Shown piece by piece: positions 1-47,730 of a stretch of 64,000 nucleotides of DNA. Every line of letters begins with the position of its first letter. Within the stretch, counting starts at the first letter, position 1. The stretch lies in assembly GCF_001577835.2 (NCBI RefSeq), contig NC_029521.1, positions 8,856,255 through 8,920,254 of the forward strand. The letters run 5' to 3'. The position numbers and the translations under genes are program-made. The notes beneath the pieces were generated by a model. That model saw only the letters and a list, made by a program, of their open reading frames with translations, had not been told where the DNA came from and made no database searches. The DNA comes from Coturnix japonica (Eukaryota > Chordata > Aves > Galliformes > Phasianidae).

Positions 1-9628
<9,628 letters not shown>

Positions 9629-10640
9629 AAATGAGAAGTCAGTTCATTGCAACACTACCAAATGTGTGCACTAGAGATTTGTTGAATGGTGATTGAAGAT
9701 AGCTTTGCCAGACACCAGTATACAGGTACCTGTTTTCTAGGGAGCAATTGGTTATTGCCAGGATTGCAGATTTTTGTCCTTTGGGCACTTCTTGGGTCTG
9801 GTGTTTCTGCTCCCTGCCATTACGTCTTGAAACATTGCAATGTTCTCAATTCTCCACTTCCTGAAGTGCACCTATAACATGTATGGGAGAGTCAGACAAA
9901 GAAAAAAACCCAATCCAACCAACCAACCAAAAACGCAACAGTGTACTTTTACAATGGCTTAACTAAACTACAGTAGAACAAGCAAATCTATCTCAAACTT
10001 CTTAGATTTGGTGTGGTATTTAGTTTTGACTTGGCCTGTCTCAAGGGATGTTGAGATCTAGTGTTGCACATATCTAGTGGACATGTTTATTTAATCCCAG
10101 GCTTCACAATAAATCTGAAAGTAAATAAAAAAGAAAGGGCATTGGTCAGTGATGCTTCCTCCAGCACCCAGCTATATTGGTTACCAGTGTATTGTAATGT
10201 AGTATTTCCCTGAAGTACTGGAGTGTGTTTAATGATGCAATGAAAAAAAAGTGTGATTCCAAAGAATATCAGTTTGCGCCAAAATATCTTAGTGCACGTC
10301 AGTGCATATAAACATTAACAGCACTGGATGGATTTTGATTGTGACTACTTTTATTTGAATCTTGGAGAAAGGGAGGATGCAGAAGCAGCTACAGGGTCTG
10401 CCACGTGTATGTTAGAGCTACCCAAAGGGTATTGAAATGGTTCATGTTTGGGCCATCAAAACAGCTTTGTAGAGAGTTAAAAAGAATCGCTTGAATTTCT
10501 GATGTTTGTTTTCCCTCAGTGATCTGCATTCCTGTTTGAGGGAGGATAGTTTCCATTTTGTGGAAGGGACTTTATCTTTGCTTTTCACTCTCTGTTTCCT
10601 GCTGCTCTACCTGTCTGCAGTTTGTTGTAAATAAATCCGT
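9629..10640 (+). other. HKDC1: HKDC1 3' untranslated region (extent uncertain)
   Basis: The sequence after the TAA is non-coding. AATAAA poly(A)-signal hexamers occur at 10108-10113 and 10124-10129, giving a 3' UTR of about 500 bp, and again at 10630-10635, giving about 1 kb. Which signal is used cannot be decided from sequence alone. No other gene signal is seen here. Confidence 0.55.
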
Positions 10641-13180
10641 GGTGCTGTGAGTCTTTGCTTCTCTGTCTTGTGCCTCCTCTGAGTTGTTGGAAGAACATGC
10701 AGGCAAGTCAGAAATTTCTTTAAACCTATGTATAACAGTACTCAGCAGCACTGCAGTTATTATAAAAATGGCTTGCACACAGGCCCTAACTGGAGCCAAA
10801 TCTACCTGATAAAGCACAGTTTAATTTATCAGTAGAATGTCCAAAGGCCTGCAAACACCAGGAAAATAACCCATGCTCTTATCTCACCAAATTTCAGAGT
10901 AAATTGAAACAATAATACGATGCAGAGAAGCAGCAGGTTTGGAGCTTGCTATTCTGTTCTCAAGTATTGCAGGATCTCCTGAGATCCTCTCTTCTCAAGC
11001 ATTTGCTTTTACTCAGGCTAGCAGCAGAAAGTGGGGCCAAGAAATATGCTTTAAACTTTAGAGGGGTCAAAAGTAACTGTTGTGCAGGGGGATGGGCAGC
11101 TGAATTTCTATAATAATCTGTAATAAGGCCAATGGTTTTAAATTTAGCAATGGCAAACACAAGAAGTGAAGATATTGACCTTTTCAGATTTGTAGCTTTT
11201 TTATAGAAGAAACATGTCAGCAGCTCTCTGTCTGTGCTGGGCCTGCAGGATGGGTAAAGAATAGGAGCTGGAAATAATTCTTATTTTCAGATGGAGTTCA
11301 TCACCACACAGAGCTCCCTTTATGGGGTAACTGAGGGTAACACGTTGTGAACTCACACATACTATTTTCCTCCTTCTGTCAAGCAGCTTAGTAGTTACTT
11401 TTTGTCTGTATTTGTGAATCCACTGAGTCACAGAAACCAAAGCTTGCTATGCAGGGGGGGCAAAGTTATTTGGATCTGGCTGTTTTCCTAATGATGAACA
11501 AACTAAATTCAGTGGGACTAGGTACAGCAAAAAGCTGTCCTGGCCTGGGGCTGTGTGGAGCCTAGAAATAGCTCTTCTGCATTGGTTGTTTCTCCCCTGG
11601 GCACTCTGAGATCTTGTATTCGTTGTGTACTTCTGAGTCCATTTGGGGGAGTGGATTGTGCTAATCTGCAAAAGCGCGCCCGTGGGTGAAATATGTCCCT
11701 CTATAGCTGGAGGGAGGTGACATGGACTTGCCCCAGGATGGCCACGTGAGTATGATGCAGAGATCTACTGCACTTCTGCTCTAAAGCCTGCTCTGCACAA
11801 CTGGAATGCAAATCAGTAGCAACACGAGGTAAACCACTTGCACGGATCCTTGCTTTAGAAATTTAAATCTGTATTGCTTTGGATTTTCTTTTTAGCCTTC
11901 TTTGGGAAGTTAAATATTCACACAGTTTGTACCTCAGATGCAGTAGATTAGGCCTGCACAATTAATAATTATAATAATATATATATATATTTACATCTAC
12001 AAGGTTTGTTTGTTTATTTTTCTTTCTGTTGAACCTGTGGGTGGTGTGGAATCTGATCACATGAACTTGAAATGCTGCTTGCAAAGAGCCTGGTGAGTGA
12101 GAGCTTGTGCTGCAGTCCCTAGGGCCCAGGACACGCATGCTCCTGCCTTTCCTGCAGGCAGCTGCCACATGGATCAGTTAATGTGTCTGCTGGGCAGGGA
12201 GGATGCAACATTTGTGCCCCCCGTTGTGTTGATGTGTGTAAACTCAAGGAATAACACAAACTTGCCAAAGGTCTTCTATGGATTTTAAGGCACTGAATCT
12301 AAATCTTTCGCTACATCCTATGCAGTGACTCAATTAGAAGCCCTGTTTTAAAATAAAAGTGGAGGCCTCCCATTAAATATGAAAGATATTCTGAAAATCA
12401 TGTAGTACAACTGGTTGCATAAAGTTGGTAATAAACGTAAAATAAAATAAGATTCTTCTTGTTTCACATTTTAGACGCGCTTTTCTACTGTTTTCTGGTA
12501 TCCTTATGATATTTCACTTCTGTGGGTTGTGTGGGATTTGGTTCCAATCCACGTATTTCTTACTTCTGGAACCTACTCTTTTGTTTCTTCTTGAAGACAT
12601 GAATATCATTTTTCAGCTCTGAGTCCTGTGTTTGATTCTGGAAAAATGGAAGAGCTTTGAACCGCGGGTGTGAGCATGACAGAAGTATTACTAAGTGGAG
12701 GAATGAAGGTTTTTGTCTTCTAGAAACTCCCAGGAGGTTATTGTGGTTACCCTTTTACCTGCAGTGGGATGATGATCTTTAATACATCAGTTTGCTTGCT
12801 AGAGGAGCGTTTCAGTGGCCATAGATTTGGACAGTGCTGATGCTTGACTCATAATCCAGAGAAAATGCAGTAGTAGCTCACTGGTGACATGTTCCTTTTG
12901 TCAGTGCAGAAGTAAATATAGGATCATGTGTAAATCCTGATTAGCATAATCTCCATTCTCGGGAAGTCAGTATTATGTAGGATTAGCAGATTAGTGCGAA
13001 GGAGTGAAATGTAGACAATATGGAAATTAAAGTCTTGTAACTTTTTTCATTGAGTTTGTTGCAATGAGCTGGCTCTTGTTTGGGGGTCTCAGGCACAATG
13101 TCAGCATTGTGGTTCATGAAGAGGGAGAAAGGGAGGCTTGGTGAGTGCTGTCCAGCTAAGTACACTTACACCTGCTCTTA

Positions 13181-13285
13181 ATCATAGAATCATTGAATAA
13201 TTAAGTTTGGAAAAGGCTACTAAGATCATCATGTCCAAAGATCAACCCATCACCACCGTGCCCACTAAGCCATACCCCTCACGAT
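13181..13285 (-). repeat. CR1 LINE fragment (reverse)
   Basis: Starts with the reversed CR1 tail ATCATAGAATCATTGAATAA, followed by AAGTTTGGAAAAGGCTACTA and CATCACCACCGTGCCCACTA. Right edge approximate. Confidence 0.75.
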
Positions 13286-16200
13286 CCTCTGGAAGGGGTC
13301 TGCTCTGCCTTGAGGTGTCATTGAGGTCTGCCTGGAGGCAGGGAAATCAGTGACTGTGTTGCCCCAGCACTGCCTCCAGTATGTGGGTGTATAAATATAC
13401 CAAAAGTTTAATTAATGTTTTTCTCCTCTCTTGTTGATCCTAGTACGCTGTAGGTGCACGCTGAAAGTGCTGTAAAGGTGATGGTCTTGTGTATCTGAGA
13501 GAGAAGTGCTAGTGTACTTTGATTTTGTCCTGGGAGTTGGTGGGCAGTTTCTTTCACCACCACCATGTCTTTTTCTCCTTATTGTTGGGAAGGATAAAAG
13601 GTGTTTGGTGAAGAAGGGAGGGATATAAGAGGAGTATGGCAAATCAGCAGTCAGAGCCTCCCATAGATTTGTTACTGCAGATTGGAGTGACTTTAAGTCA
13701 CATGGAGGAGAAAGGTAACAGCAACACAAGATGTGATGTGTTATGAGCAGCAAATTACAAGAAAAATTAAGGGAGGTAACTAAGTGATTTGGCTCAGATT
13801 GGTATTATTTTGTGAGCAGGATAAAAGGGGAAGGAGGAGCAGGGTGGCTGCTGCACCAGAACCCATCTCCTTTGGACTCAGAGGTGTGAGGTTGCACCCA
13901 GCCTTGGGCACATACAAAATACTAGGGTTCAACTCTCAGAACACTGGAGCCATTGATTCAATGCAATATTTTTGTGCCTGCTATACGGAACTTTGGCTTG
14001 CCAAAGGTTTCTGTGCACCTGGAAAGACCCCGTGAAGTCCCCTTTCCTATAGGGCAGCCATATGGTCATGATGCTGGGCCATCTGTTTAGCTGTGGGACC
14101 AGGAGAACTCCCATGAGGTTGCTGGAGGGGATTGTCCTCCTCACTGCCTACTGGGAGCCACAGAGGCTGTCCTGGGCTGGCGCAGAAAGCTGGGAGGCAT
14201 GCACTGCCTCGACAACGGGAGAAAGGCACTTTATGGCTGATCCAAGGCCGCTCTGGCTGTGGATGCACGCCAACATACGTAGAACGTGGTTAGGACGGTG
14301 AGAATGGTTGTTGGGGCACAAGCGGTTAATGGAGCAGATCAGCTGCTGATGGACAACTGTGTTGTAGGGGGGAGCTCTCTGCAGGAGGAGAAAATGGACG
14401 GCGCGAGGGCACAGAGCAGGAGTCCATGAGGGGCCGAGCAGGTGAAGGAGGAGGAAGCTTTTGTAGCAGGCGTGTCCTGAATGCTTCACAGCGGAAAGTT
14501 ACAGATGCTGATTTGGGAGCTGCGGCTGATTCTGGAAACAAATGGGATAAATAATGGCATGAGAAAAAAAAAAGTTGAAATGCCCGAAGGGCGCATCTGC
14601 TGCGGCCAGCAATTCTGCAGGAAATGCACTGAAACTGGAGAGAGACGAGGAAGCTGCAGATAAACACGGCCCCCAGTGAAGCCAAACGAAGGCCATGGGC
14701 CTGAGAAGTGCCTACAGTAACGTGCTGAAGATCTGGCTTTCTTTTCTGGCTCTCTGCTGAAGTAGCTGTGTTTAACGTGGGCCCGAGACTGGCTGTACTG
14801 AATGAATTTTAAAGGTGTTTTGTATTCTGAGCTCGGAACCTCTACTCTAGAGACTTTTCTGTTGCTTTCAAGGGTGTGTTTGAAGAGCAGGGGAGCAGCA
14901 CTGTAGGTCTGTTAGTCTGAAATTTGAATAATTGCACGGTCATTGCATTTTGCACAAAAAGGAATTGACTCTAAAAGCAGCTGATATGTTATCATGATTA
15001 GAGCAGTAGCAATGCCCTCTTTCATTGCAATGAAGTTTCATTGTTAGAGAGCATAATTGACATTTTTTATTGAAAGATTAAGAAGAATTTGTTTACAGCT
15101 TGCAAACAAAGAGGTTTTAATTCAACAAACTGCAGCAGGAATAAGCAGCAAGTGGCATTTTCATCTGCTGGCTGGTTAGTGCTTTAGCTGCAGAATGCTG
15201 CGGATAGAGAAGTATGAAGGAATTTGCAGCTCAATATCTGCCCAGTAAAGCGTGCACCACGCTGGCAAATGCCAGAAAGCTGACAGGGAGAAACCTTGAG
15301 TGCAAAGAAACAAAAGGCTATAGTTAATACTAGCACCTTTTGGGAAGACACCGTGGTTTCTGGAGATTGACTTCATGATGTCTGCTGCACAGAGGTCAAG
15401 GTATGGCACTTCTGAGGATGCTTTTGCAGCGGAGCCATCAGGATAACACCTGTCAACTCGACTGGGTGCTAAAGTAGGTATCTGGGTTATTTTTGTATCC
15501 CTGGGTTTATTGTTTCATGGTCTAATAGGTTCAGGAGCTAAGTGATACTGGCATTTCAAAGTGGCATGTTGTGATTGGAAGGGGATGCTGTGCAAGTATT
15601 TGGAAAGCGGATCCAAACGAAGCACTATTGTCACCCGACTACAGAGAGGCTCTTTGCTCTTTAAATATATTTGGGATCCTGTTTGTGCTGGTGGTTGTGT
15701 CTTACTGACCAGATTGCTCTGCTGATAAAGACAAGGGTATGTGAAAAATTCAGTGTTATTTTTATGAAAGTTTCTATTTTGCAGTTGAAAAGCAGTCAGA
15801 TTTATTGTCCCTGCTCTGATCAAAGTTTAAGGAGTCTGAGTTGAGCCCTGTTATGAAAATACTGTGCTTCAGAGAGGCAAATTCCCCCTTGTGTACTTGG
15901 GGTGCCGACAGAGCACTGTGAGAAACATACTTGTCCCAGCACCCAGAAAGCATCTGTTGAGCCACATGCAATGCCACCACCGTACAGGGGAAAGGAGGGG
16001 ACTGACCTGATAAGCCTGAGACCTCCTGACTGACACGTGATGCACATCCCTGCCATGAAGACTGGTGCTGTAGCCCTGAATTGGTAGTATCTTATATTGA
16101 GGGCAGGTGATAGAAACTCTGAGGGGATTTTCTGGGTCTTGAATGCTGACTGGTAGCTGCAGACTGTGTTGTTGCCATTACTTAGCCAAAATCTGGCTAT

Positions 16201-18489
16201 AGATAAAAATGGTCATTAATGTGTTTGTTTGCATTGATGTTAAATGTTAGAGCTGAACTGACTGTAACCCTGATGGCAGACAGGTGCCCTGAGCAAGCTC
16301 TGCCTTGTTTGGATCCATACAAAGGCCAACATTTTGCCCACATATTCCCCATTTCCACCATTATTCTGAGGTACACTTGTTGTCCATTGCCTATATGCTC
16401 CCATATCCCCTGGTTCTTTGAGCAGTGCAAACCATGGGTTTGTACCTGCTGTACACCAGCCATTGGATGGGCTTGGAACAGAGCACCTGACTGCAAGGCA
16501 TGCATAAGTCTGTGTGTTGTTCATGGGCATCCTGAGGCTGGAGGGAGATAGGAAAACCTACAGTTCTGCCTCCTTTCTTGTTGACAGCCCCCTGTGATGA
16601 CCATGTGACATGGCAAGAGGTGCTCTCGCTATGGCCGTGCGGAAGGAGCCCAGTGCCCTGGATGTGTCTGGCTACTGCTGCTCCCCGCTGTGCAAAGTAA
16701 GTCATTGCCTCACATCCCTTCCCAGCTGAAGGGGGGTAGGTGTCACTGATGTGATGCTGGAGAAAGCTTATTATCATGTGTGTTTTAACCTGGCCTGGAG
16801 TAGCACTCTCTTGCACTGGGTGTTCTGGAACAGGACTATGACCCTGAAGTCTCTATAGTTAATGCCTGCACCACTGTGGGTTTGAAACCAGTGATGCAAA
16901 TTGATTTTCATTAGCATGAAGTGGTGGCTTGAGGAGAAACGTATACATTTGCTCTTAGGTTGGGCTGAGAGATAGTAGTGCCTTGTTTGGAACCAGTTAT
17001 TGCTGGACAACCAAAAGAGGGGTGGATCTCATACTTCTTTCTGTACGGTACAAGCATTTCATTAGGGTTTTAATGCTGGTGGAGAGAAGATGCACATAAA
17101 AGCCTTGTTGGGACAGTGCTGTTTCTTTTGATATTCTGTTAACGTTAGAGATTAAGTAGTGTATCAGGAGCCTGCATTTGTGCTCATTTCAATTTGCTGC
17201 TGTGAAGGGATCTTTACAAAATGAAACACATACTTCACCTCAGGAAGGTCAGGAAAGGCAATTAATTGACTTTAGGTTCATCACCATAGGAGTACAGCAC
17301 TTTTACTGCCCTGCAAAGTGAGTTTGCAGAAATACTTCTATGTGTATTTGTGTGCACGCCCATGGTTTGCAACAATGACTTACACTAGAAGAAGCAGTTC
17401 CTCAGTGCCACAATTTTCCTGATCCATCCCTGATGGATTCACCACAGCTCCCTGGTTGAGCCAGCAAACTAGGGCAGGTATTGCATTCCTTTGGGCACAT
17501 TTCCTTCTATCTCCCCAATTTTCTTTGGCACGGGGGAGAGAGAAGTTGTACACAACATAGAAAAGAAGAAAGATGAGTTTGGATTATACCTCCAGTTTTA
17601 GTGTGTAAGGAAAGAGCGAAGAGAGTGGATTTGCATGTGAAATGCTCAGGGAAGTGAGCAGTCTGGACCCATATTGGGAAATGACCATGAGCTGGAAAAT
17701 CTGTCTAATTTATCATAACTACAGAACTCAGCACCTTGTATGGACAGGGGCACTGTGTTCTATGTTGTCTGGTTACTTACTTAGACCATGTGCTTCCTTG
17801 GCTGGGTGAGGACAGAACAGCTGCTGGGGGTGAGGATGGACAGCAGCTGATGCCTGCACCTCCCAGAGCTGCCACTGAGCTGCACACGTAGCCATGCTTC
17901 TCTGGGGCATGATGCCTGCAATCATCCTTTAAGCATATTGCAGCACTGATTTCACTTTCTCCTGTGAGGAAGGGAAAACCTTTGGTGTCGTAGTTTCCTG
18001 GCTTGTCTGTCAGCCCCAAAGGGAGAAGGGCCTTTTCCTGCAGTGGGTCCCCTCACTGCTCTGGGGGTGCCTGGGGCACAAGGGGATGGTGCTGCCCTTC
18101 TGTGGGTGCTCTATGGTGGAGCTGGTGGCACTCCTACTGCAAGGAGGGTGTCTGCCCTGGGGCAGTATTTGGGGTTTCAAGTTCCTTTGTAAACATTACA
18201 AAACACCAGAGAATTGGAGATTTAGATGATGGATATTTGTATAAACATTGGGTGATGACGCACCTGAGTTTGGGCTTTGATCTTGGAGATGCTTGTTTGT
18301 AGATAAATTCCTACCTGTCCTCAGCCAGCAGGGGATGCTGGGGCACCAAGGTGCTGCTGGGCTGTTTCTCCTGCCTCCAGTGACGTGATCCTTGTTGAAA
18401 CATCACAAAAACGAACACTAAAATGCTTAAAATTGTTAGAAACTTTGTCCTACAGCTGCAAAGAAATCACTGTTGTGCAGCACAGGAAC

Positions 18490-18665
18490 TAGGCATTAAG
18501 TGTTGTGACAGTGTGACTCTGGGGAGCTGTGGGTGCTCCATCCCTGGAGGTGCCCAGTGCAATGGATGAGGCTGTGGGCAGCCTGAGCTGCTGGGGGGCA
18601 GCCAGCCCATGGCAGGGGTTGGAGCTGGGTGGGCTTTGAGGTCCCTTCCAACACAAGCCAGTCTG
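18490..18665 (+). repeat. CR1 LINE 3' fragment
   Basis: Forward CR1 3' end: GTGCTCCATCCCTGGAGGTG, GGGCAGCCTGAGCTGCTGGG, CCATGGCAGGGGTTGG, GAGGTCCCTTCCAACACAAG. Same subfamily look as the copy at 9080-9232. Confidence 0.85.
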
Positions 18666-21600
18666 GTATTTTTCCCCTGAGGTCCTTCTGTCACGGGTGA
18701 AGGTGGCTGTCTGCTCTCTCCTCTCCTGCTCAAACAGGGCCTGCTGGTCCCTCTTGGCTCAGAGCCTTAACTATGTTTTGGTGCAGGTGGAACCCGTCGC
18801 TATTTCTTGGCTGGAGCGGTTGGCTCGGTGAGGCCTGCTGAGCCTGTTCTGGCCCTTCCTTAAGGTGCTGGCTCCAGGCTTCCCAGGGAAGCACTCAAAT
18901 CTGGGAAACACACTGTACCTGGAGCATAAAACCACGACACCCTTACACCCACTTATGAAGTGTGTTTGCTCTGTCCACATGTGGCATGGCTTTTTCCATG
19001 CATGCAATGAGCTCCCCTCGAGGCGCTTTAGCTAACTGTGTTAACAGGGAAAAAAAACAAGGTAAAACACCATGACTGGTGGCGGCAGTGCCTGCTTGCT
19101 GTACCTCCTAGCAAGGTCAAGTTGCATCATGGATTTAACCTCACTCAGCTGAGTTTCTTATCGAATTGATAGCTGTGCTGCTTGCAGGTTTTGTTTGTTG
19201 CTTCTGCACCAGGTCCATCAAAATGCACGGTGAGTTCTTTTGTACATGTATTGTCCTACTGAGGAATGGTAACTTGGAAAGCTATTGCAAAATCCTTGTT
19301 ATTCAGCCAGGCTGCTGTGAGCTGGAAATTAGTGTTTCTTAGTGATGGTGCTTTCTCTCACACTGCTGTAAATATTGTGAAGGGGAAATGCCTTGCAGGT
19401 AAATGTGGGTTGATTGAGTACCTACAACAAGCAAACAACAGGCAACTCAATAAACACAACTACAACTTGATTGTTTTCATGACAAGAGAAAGAAGAATTT
19501 AGCTACTGAGTGCATCAAAAGTATGCAATGGGTGTGACTGATTACGAAATCCCTCCCCATCCTGGAGGATTTAAATCTGAACATGGACTAATATAGAACA
19601 GTAAGTATTCAATGAAGAAATAGGTAAGGAAGGGAAAACAAGCAGAGAACTGCCCAGGAGAGCTGGTGCACTGAGTGACTTCAGACAGCACTGCTAGACC
19701 TGGGCAATGAGATTAGAGCACAACTGAAATAGCTGCAAGTCATCAGGTGTCTGCTGAGCCTCTGGTCATTTGTCTCACGGCACATTGGGCTGCAAAAATA
19801 GCCTGCGGGATGCCTGGCGGCACCCATTAGGTGCTGCTAATTAATTGGCTGTTGAATGGGCCTCTTGCAGTAAAGCAGAAGGAGAGCACAGGGCTGTGTG
19901 GTGGGGAGGTGTAGGAGGCTGGTGGAGGCCCTGGCACACAGGGCTGCTGCAGGTGCTGCGTGGCTCCTGTGGGGTACCCAGCAGCAGCACCTGCGTATCA
20001 GGCTGTGCAGAGGGCTGCCATGCATGTAGGCATGCTGAGCTGCCCTTCTAGCTGCCAGGTGGGAGGAAAGCTCCTTCATCCAGCAGCGCTTGCAGCATGA
20101 AATGTGGTCACACGCTGTAAGGAGCAGTGTGGAGATACAGAATGTTCAAACAGAGCATTTGCTTTGCTTCTGATGGGCTGTTAATTTTTCTCTAACATCT
20201 TCTGGGGTGTAGAGTTCTTGCTGAGTTCACACTCAGCAACTGAAGGCAATCCAAAGCCACCTGCTGCTTAAACATATAGTTTACTGTGTTCTGGGGTTTG
20301 TAGTATGTATGCGTTTCATTGTCACTATGCAGAACTCAGAGATCTTTAGAGTAGCGATGTTTTGAATTTATTTATTGCTTATGGTAAACATGAAACAGCT
20401 GCACCTGGTGAGTGTTGAAATATACTCCGGTACAAATGGTCAGCTGAGGCAAAAGCCATCCTAATGATTTGTGAAAGCTGTGATTTCAATTCACTTTGGA
20501 GTCAGAATTTTGGCAGGTGAAGAAATTAAACAACTTCTCCTTCTGGTCATTCAGACCGCTGTTACTCACAGCCAGTTTGGGTACTGTGGGCTGCTTGGTG
20601 TGAGCTGGCTGGTTTAAGTTCCTTGTGGGGGAATCTCTGCGTCCCAGTTAACCCCAGAGCCTCAGGTGTTGTGCTCCCAGTTGGGAAGGGGTTGGTGCTG
20701 TATTTCCAGTTTGAGCCATGCATGTTGGCAGAGGGGCTTCAGCCCTTTCTGAAACAACTCACCCTTACTTCAGCTGGCATGTTTAATAGAGACAGATTTG
20801 GGCTGCAGCGCACATGGGGAAAGGGCTGCTAATCCAGCTTGGTCTTTTCTTTCTGGCAAAGGAAATGAAAAAAGGACTGGCTCTGTCATACTTAGTGCCA
20901 GTAAAGCTAAGGAGGGTCCAGTTACCTTCCTGTGTATTTATAGCCAGTGAACAACAGGAGTTCAGAGAGTGAGCTGAGCTGAGAGGCCAAGGTTAGGAGA
21001 TGACAGACAGACTGAAAGCAGGAGCAGGCCCAGGCTGAGAATTAAGGTACTTTCTAACCAGCAGCAGAGAGGCCCAGCAGAGAGCTACACCCGAGTGAGC
21101 TGGAGGGGGCTGAGGGGGGTATCACTGGGCATAGCTGGAAGCTGCTGCCCTGCTCCAGGCTACTGTGTCTTTAGGCACCCGCAGCTCATGCTGGGAGTGT
21201 GGTGTGATCACTTGTTGGCTCACCAAAACCAAGCACTGCATACAGAACAGCAGAACACTTGATGAGAATCTCAGGGAAAGAGCTGAAGCCAACTTGCTGA
21301 GGTGGAGGAAATCCTGCCTGCCCTGCTGCAGTGTCTGGGGCTGTGCAGAGGAGGATGGCTGCCAAAGAACTTGTGGCGTTCACCAATGTGGCCATTTAAT
21401 TGCAGTAGCACTGAAAAGGAAGCCGGAAACTCGAGAACCAGGTTTTTTATCACTTGGACTTCGGCAGACAATGCCTATGCAAATCATGCCTCCAAGCATC
21501 AGCGCTGTATGCATGGCTGTGCATTCCTGTCCTGGGGAAGAATAGGGTGTGGGTGCAACACGTGTCACCTCGGCATCTGCCTTCGTCCTTCTGCTCCCAG

Positions 21601-22253
21601 GGGAAGCTTCGTCCTTGCTGACGTGGATGTGGGCTTTGCATTGGCTGGCACGTTCTTTGGGGTGATGATGGGGACCTCAGCGACAGAAAGGTGGCAGCAC
21701 GCTTTGGGAGGGGGGTTCCCATTCTGTTCAGTAGCGCTGGTGTGGGGATGGCACTGGTGAAAGAAGGACTGACATGATGTCCAGGGGTCAGGGCTGTGTC
21801 CTGCTCGTTCTGTGACAGAATGAGGGGATGCTCGGAGCCCCAGCATCGGTGTGTAGCGGGGTCCGTTCCCACCGCTGTTTTCTCAGATGCTTCTGAATGG
21901 AGCGGCTCTTCTGAAAACAGCCGCAGCGCAGAATTTCCGAAGTTTTTGTTTGTTTGCATTTTGCTTTTCCCGTTCCACAGTAATGCAAGCCCCAGCAGCC
22001 TGCATTGTCCTTCCTATTGCTGGAAACGACCATTTCTGCAGCGCTCTTCCCCCTCCTCGTTCGCGCTGCTCCTTCCCCCCGCAGGGCCGAGGGCTCCGTG
22101 CCGCACGAGCTCCGGGAGCGGGCGGGGCCGGGGCGGCAGCAGAGGAGGAGGAGGACGAGGAGGAGGAGGAGGAGTGGAGGAAGGGGAGGCGCCGCGGCCA
22201 TCCCGGGGCGCCGCATCGCTGCGTGCGCGGAGCCGCCCGCTGCAGCCGGCAGG

Positions 22254-47081
<24,828 letters not shown>

Positions 47082-47730
47082 ACTCCACAACCCTGGCCCC
47101 AAGTCTGTCTTGTGAGCACCTTCTCCTAAAGCAGCCGACTGCGTAGTCTGAACTGGTTAAAAATAAAAAGAAAAGAAAGAAAAGAAAGGAAACAACAGAA
47201 CTCACTGCTTTATCGGGAAAAAATATATACAACTAATGACATAAAAAGAATAGGATACGAGATAGAATGTGTGCTGTTAATAATATCTCCTGTTTATGGA
47301 CCCCAATCTGCATGTTTCTTATTCACCTTGTTGATACCTTCCCCATCTGTAGGTCATGGAAAAAAACGGTCTATAATTTCTGCAGTTACAAATCCATTGG
47401 TTGTTGTCCAAGATGAAATTTCCCCCAGTTGATGTGTGTTGAGACCTGCCATTGCGTCATACCGAGTGTGACCTTTGCAGCATCCCTGTGAAGTGCACCG
47501 CCAGCAAGCTGATCACCACGCCTGGGCACCAGTGCTTTTGGTGAAAGGGAAGCAACAGTTCCCTCCAGCAGATCTACCTGCTGTTGTTTTGTTTAAGGCC
47601 ACTGTGGAAGAATTGCAGTGTGTTGGCGCTATGCACGCACGTAACTCTATAGTGGGATTTGACAACGTGATTAACTTGCTTTCTTGATGCCTGTTTTGTC
47701 ATGGTAAAATTAAACGCCCTTGTCCCACTG
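47082..47730 (+). other. HK1: HK1 3' untranslated region (extent uncertain)
   Basis: Non-coding sequence after the TGA. Poly(A)-signal candidates are AATAAA at 47162-47167 (very close to the stop) and ATTAAA at 47709-47714, followed by a GT-rich stretch near 47760. A further ATTAAA at 48753-48758 could support a longer 3' UTR. Confidence 0.5.

Larger units (their letters stand above)
10640..22050. other. HKDC1-HK1 intergenic interval, no convincing gene
   Basis: About 11.4 kb with no ORF resembling a known protein and no RNA gene recognised. It contains a reversed CR1 fragment (13181-13285), a forward CR1 fragment (18490-18665), a short TA run near 11976-11990, AT-rich stretches near 14930-15170, and a TATA-like site near 20935. 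In mammals, upstream alternative HK1 first exons lie in the corresponding interval, so untranslated exons could be hidden here, but none can be called from sequence alone. Confidence 0.6.
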
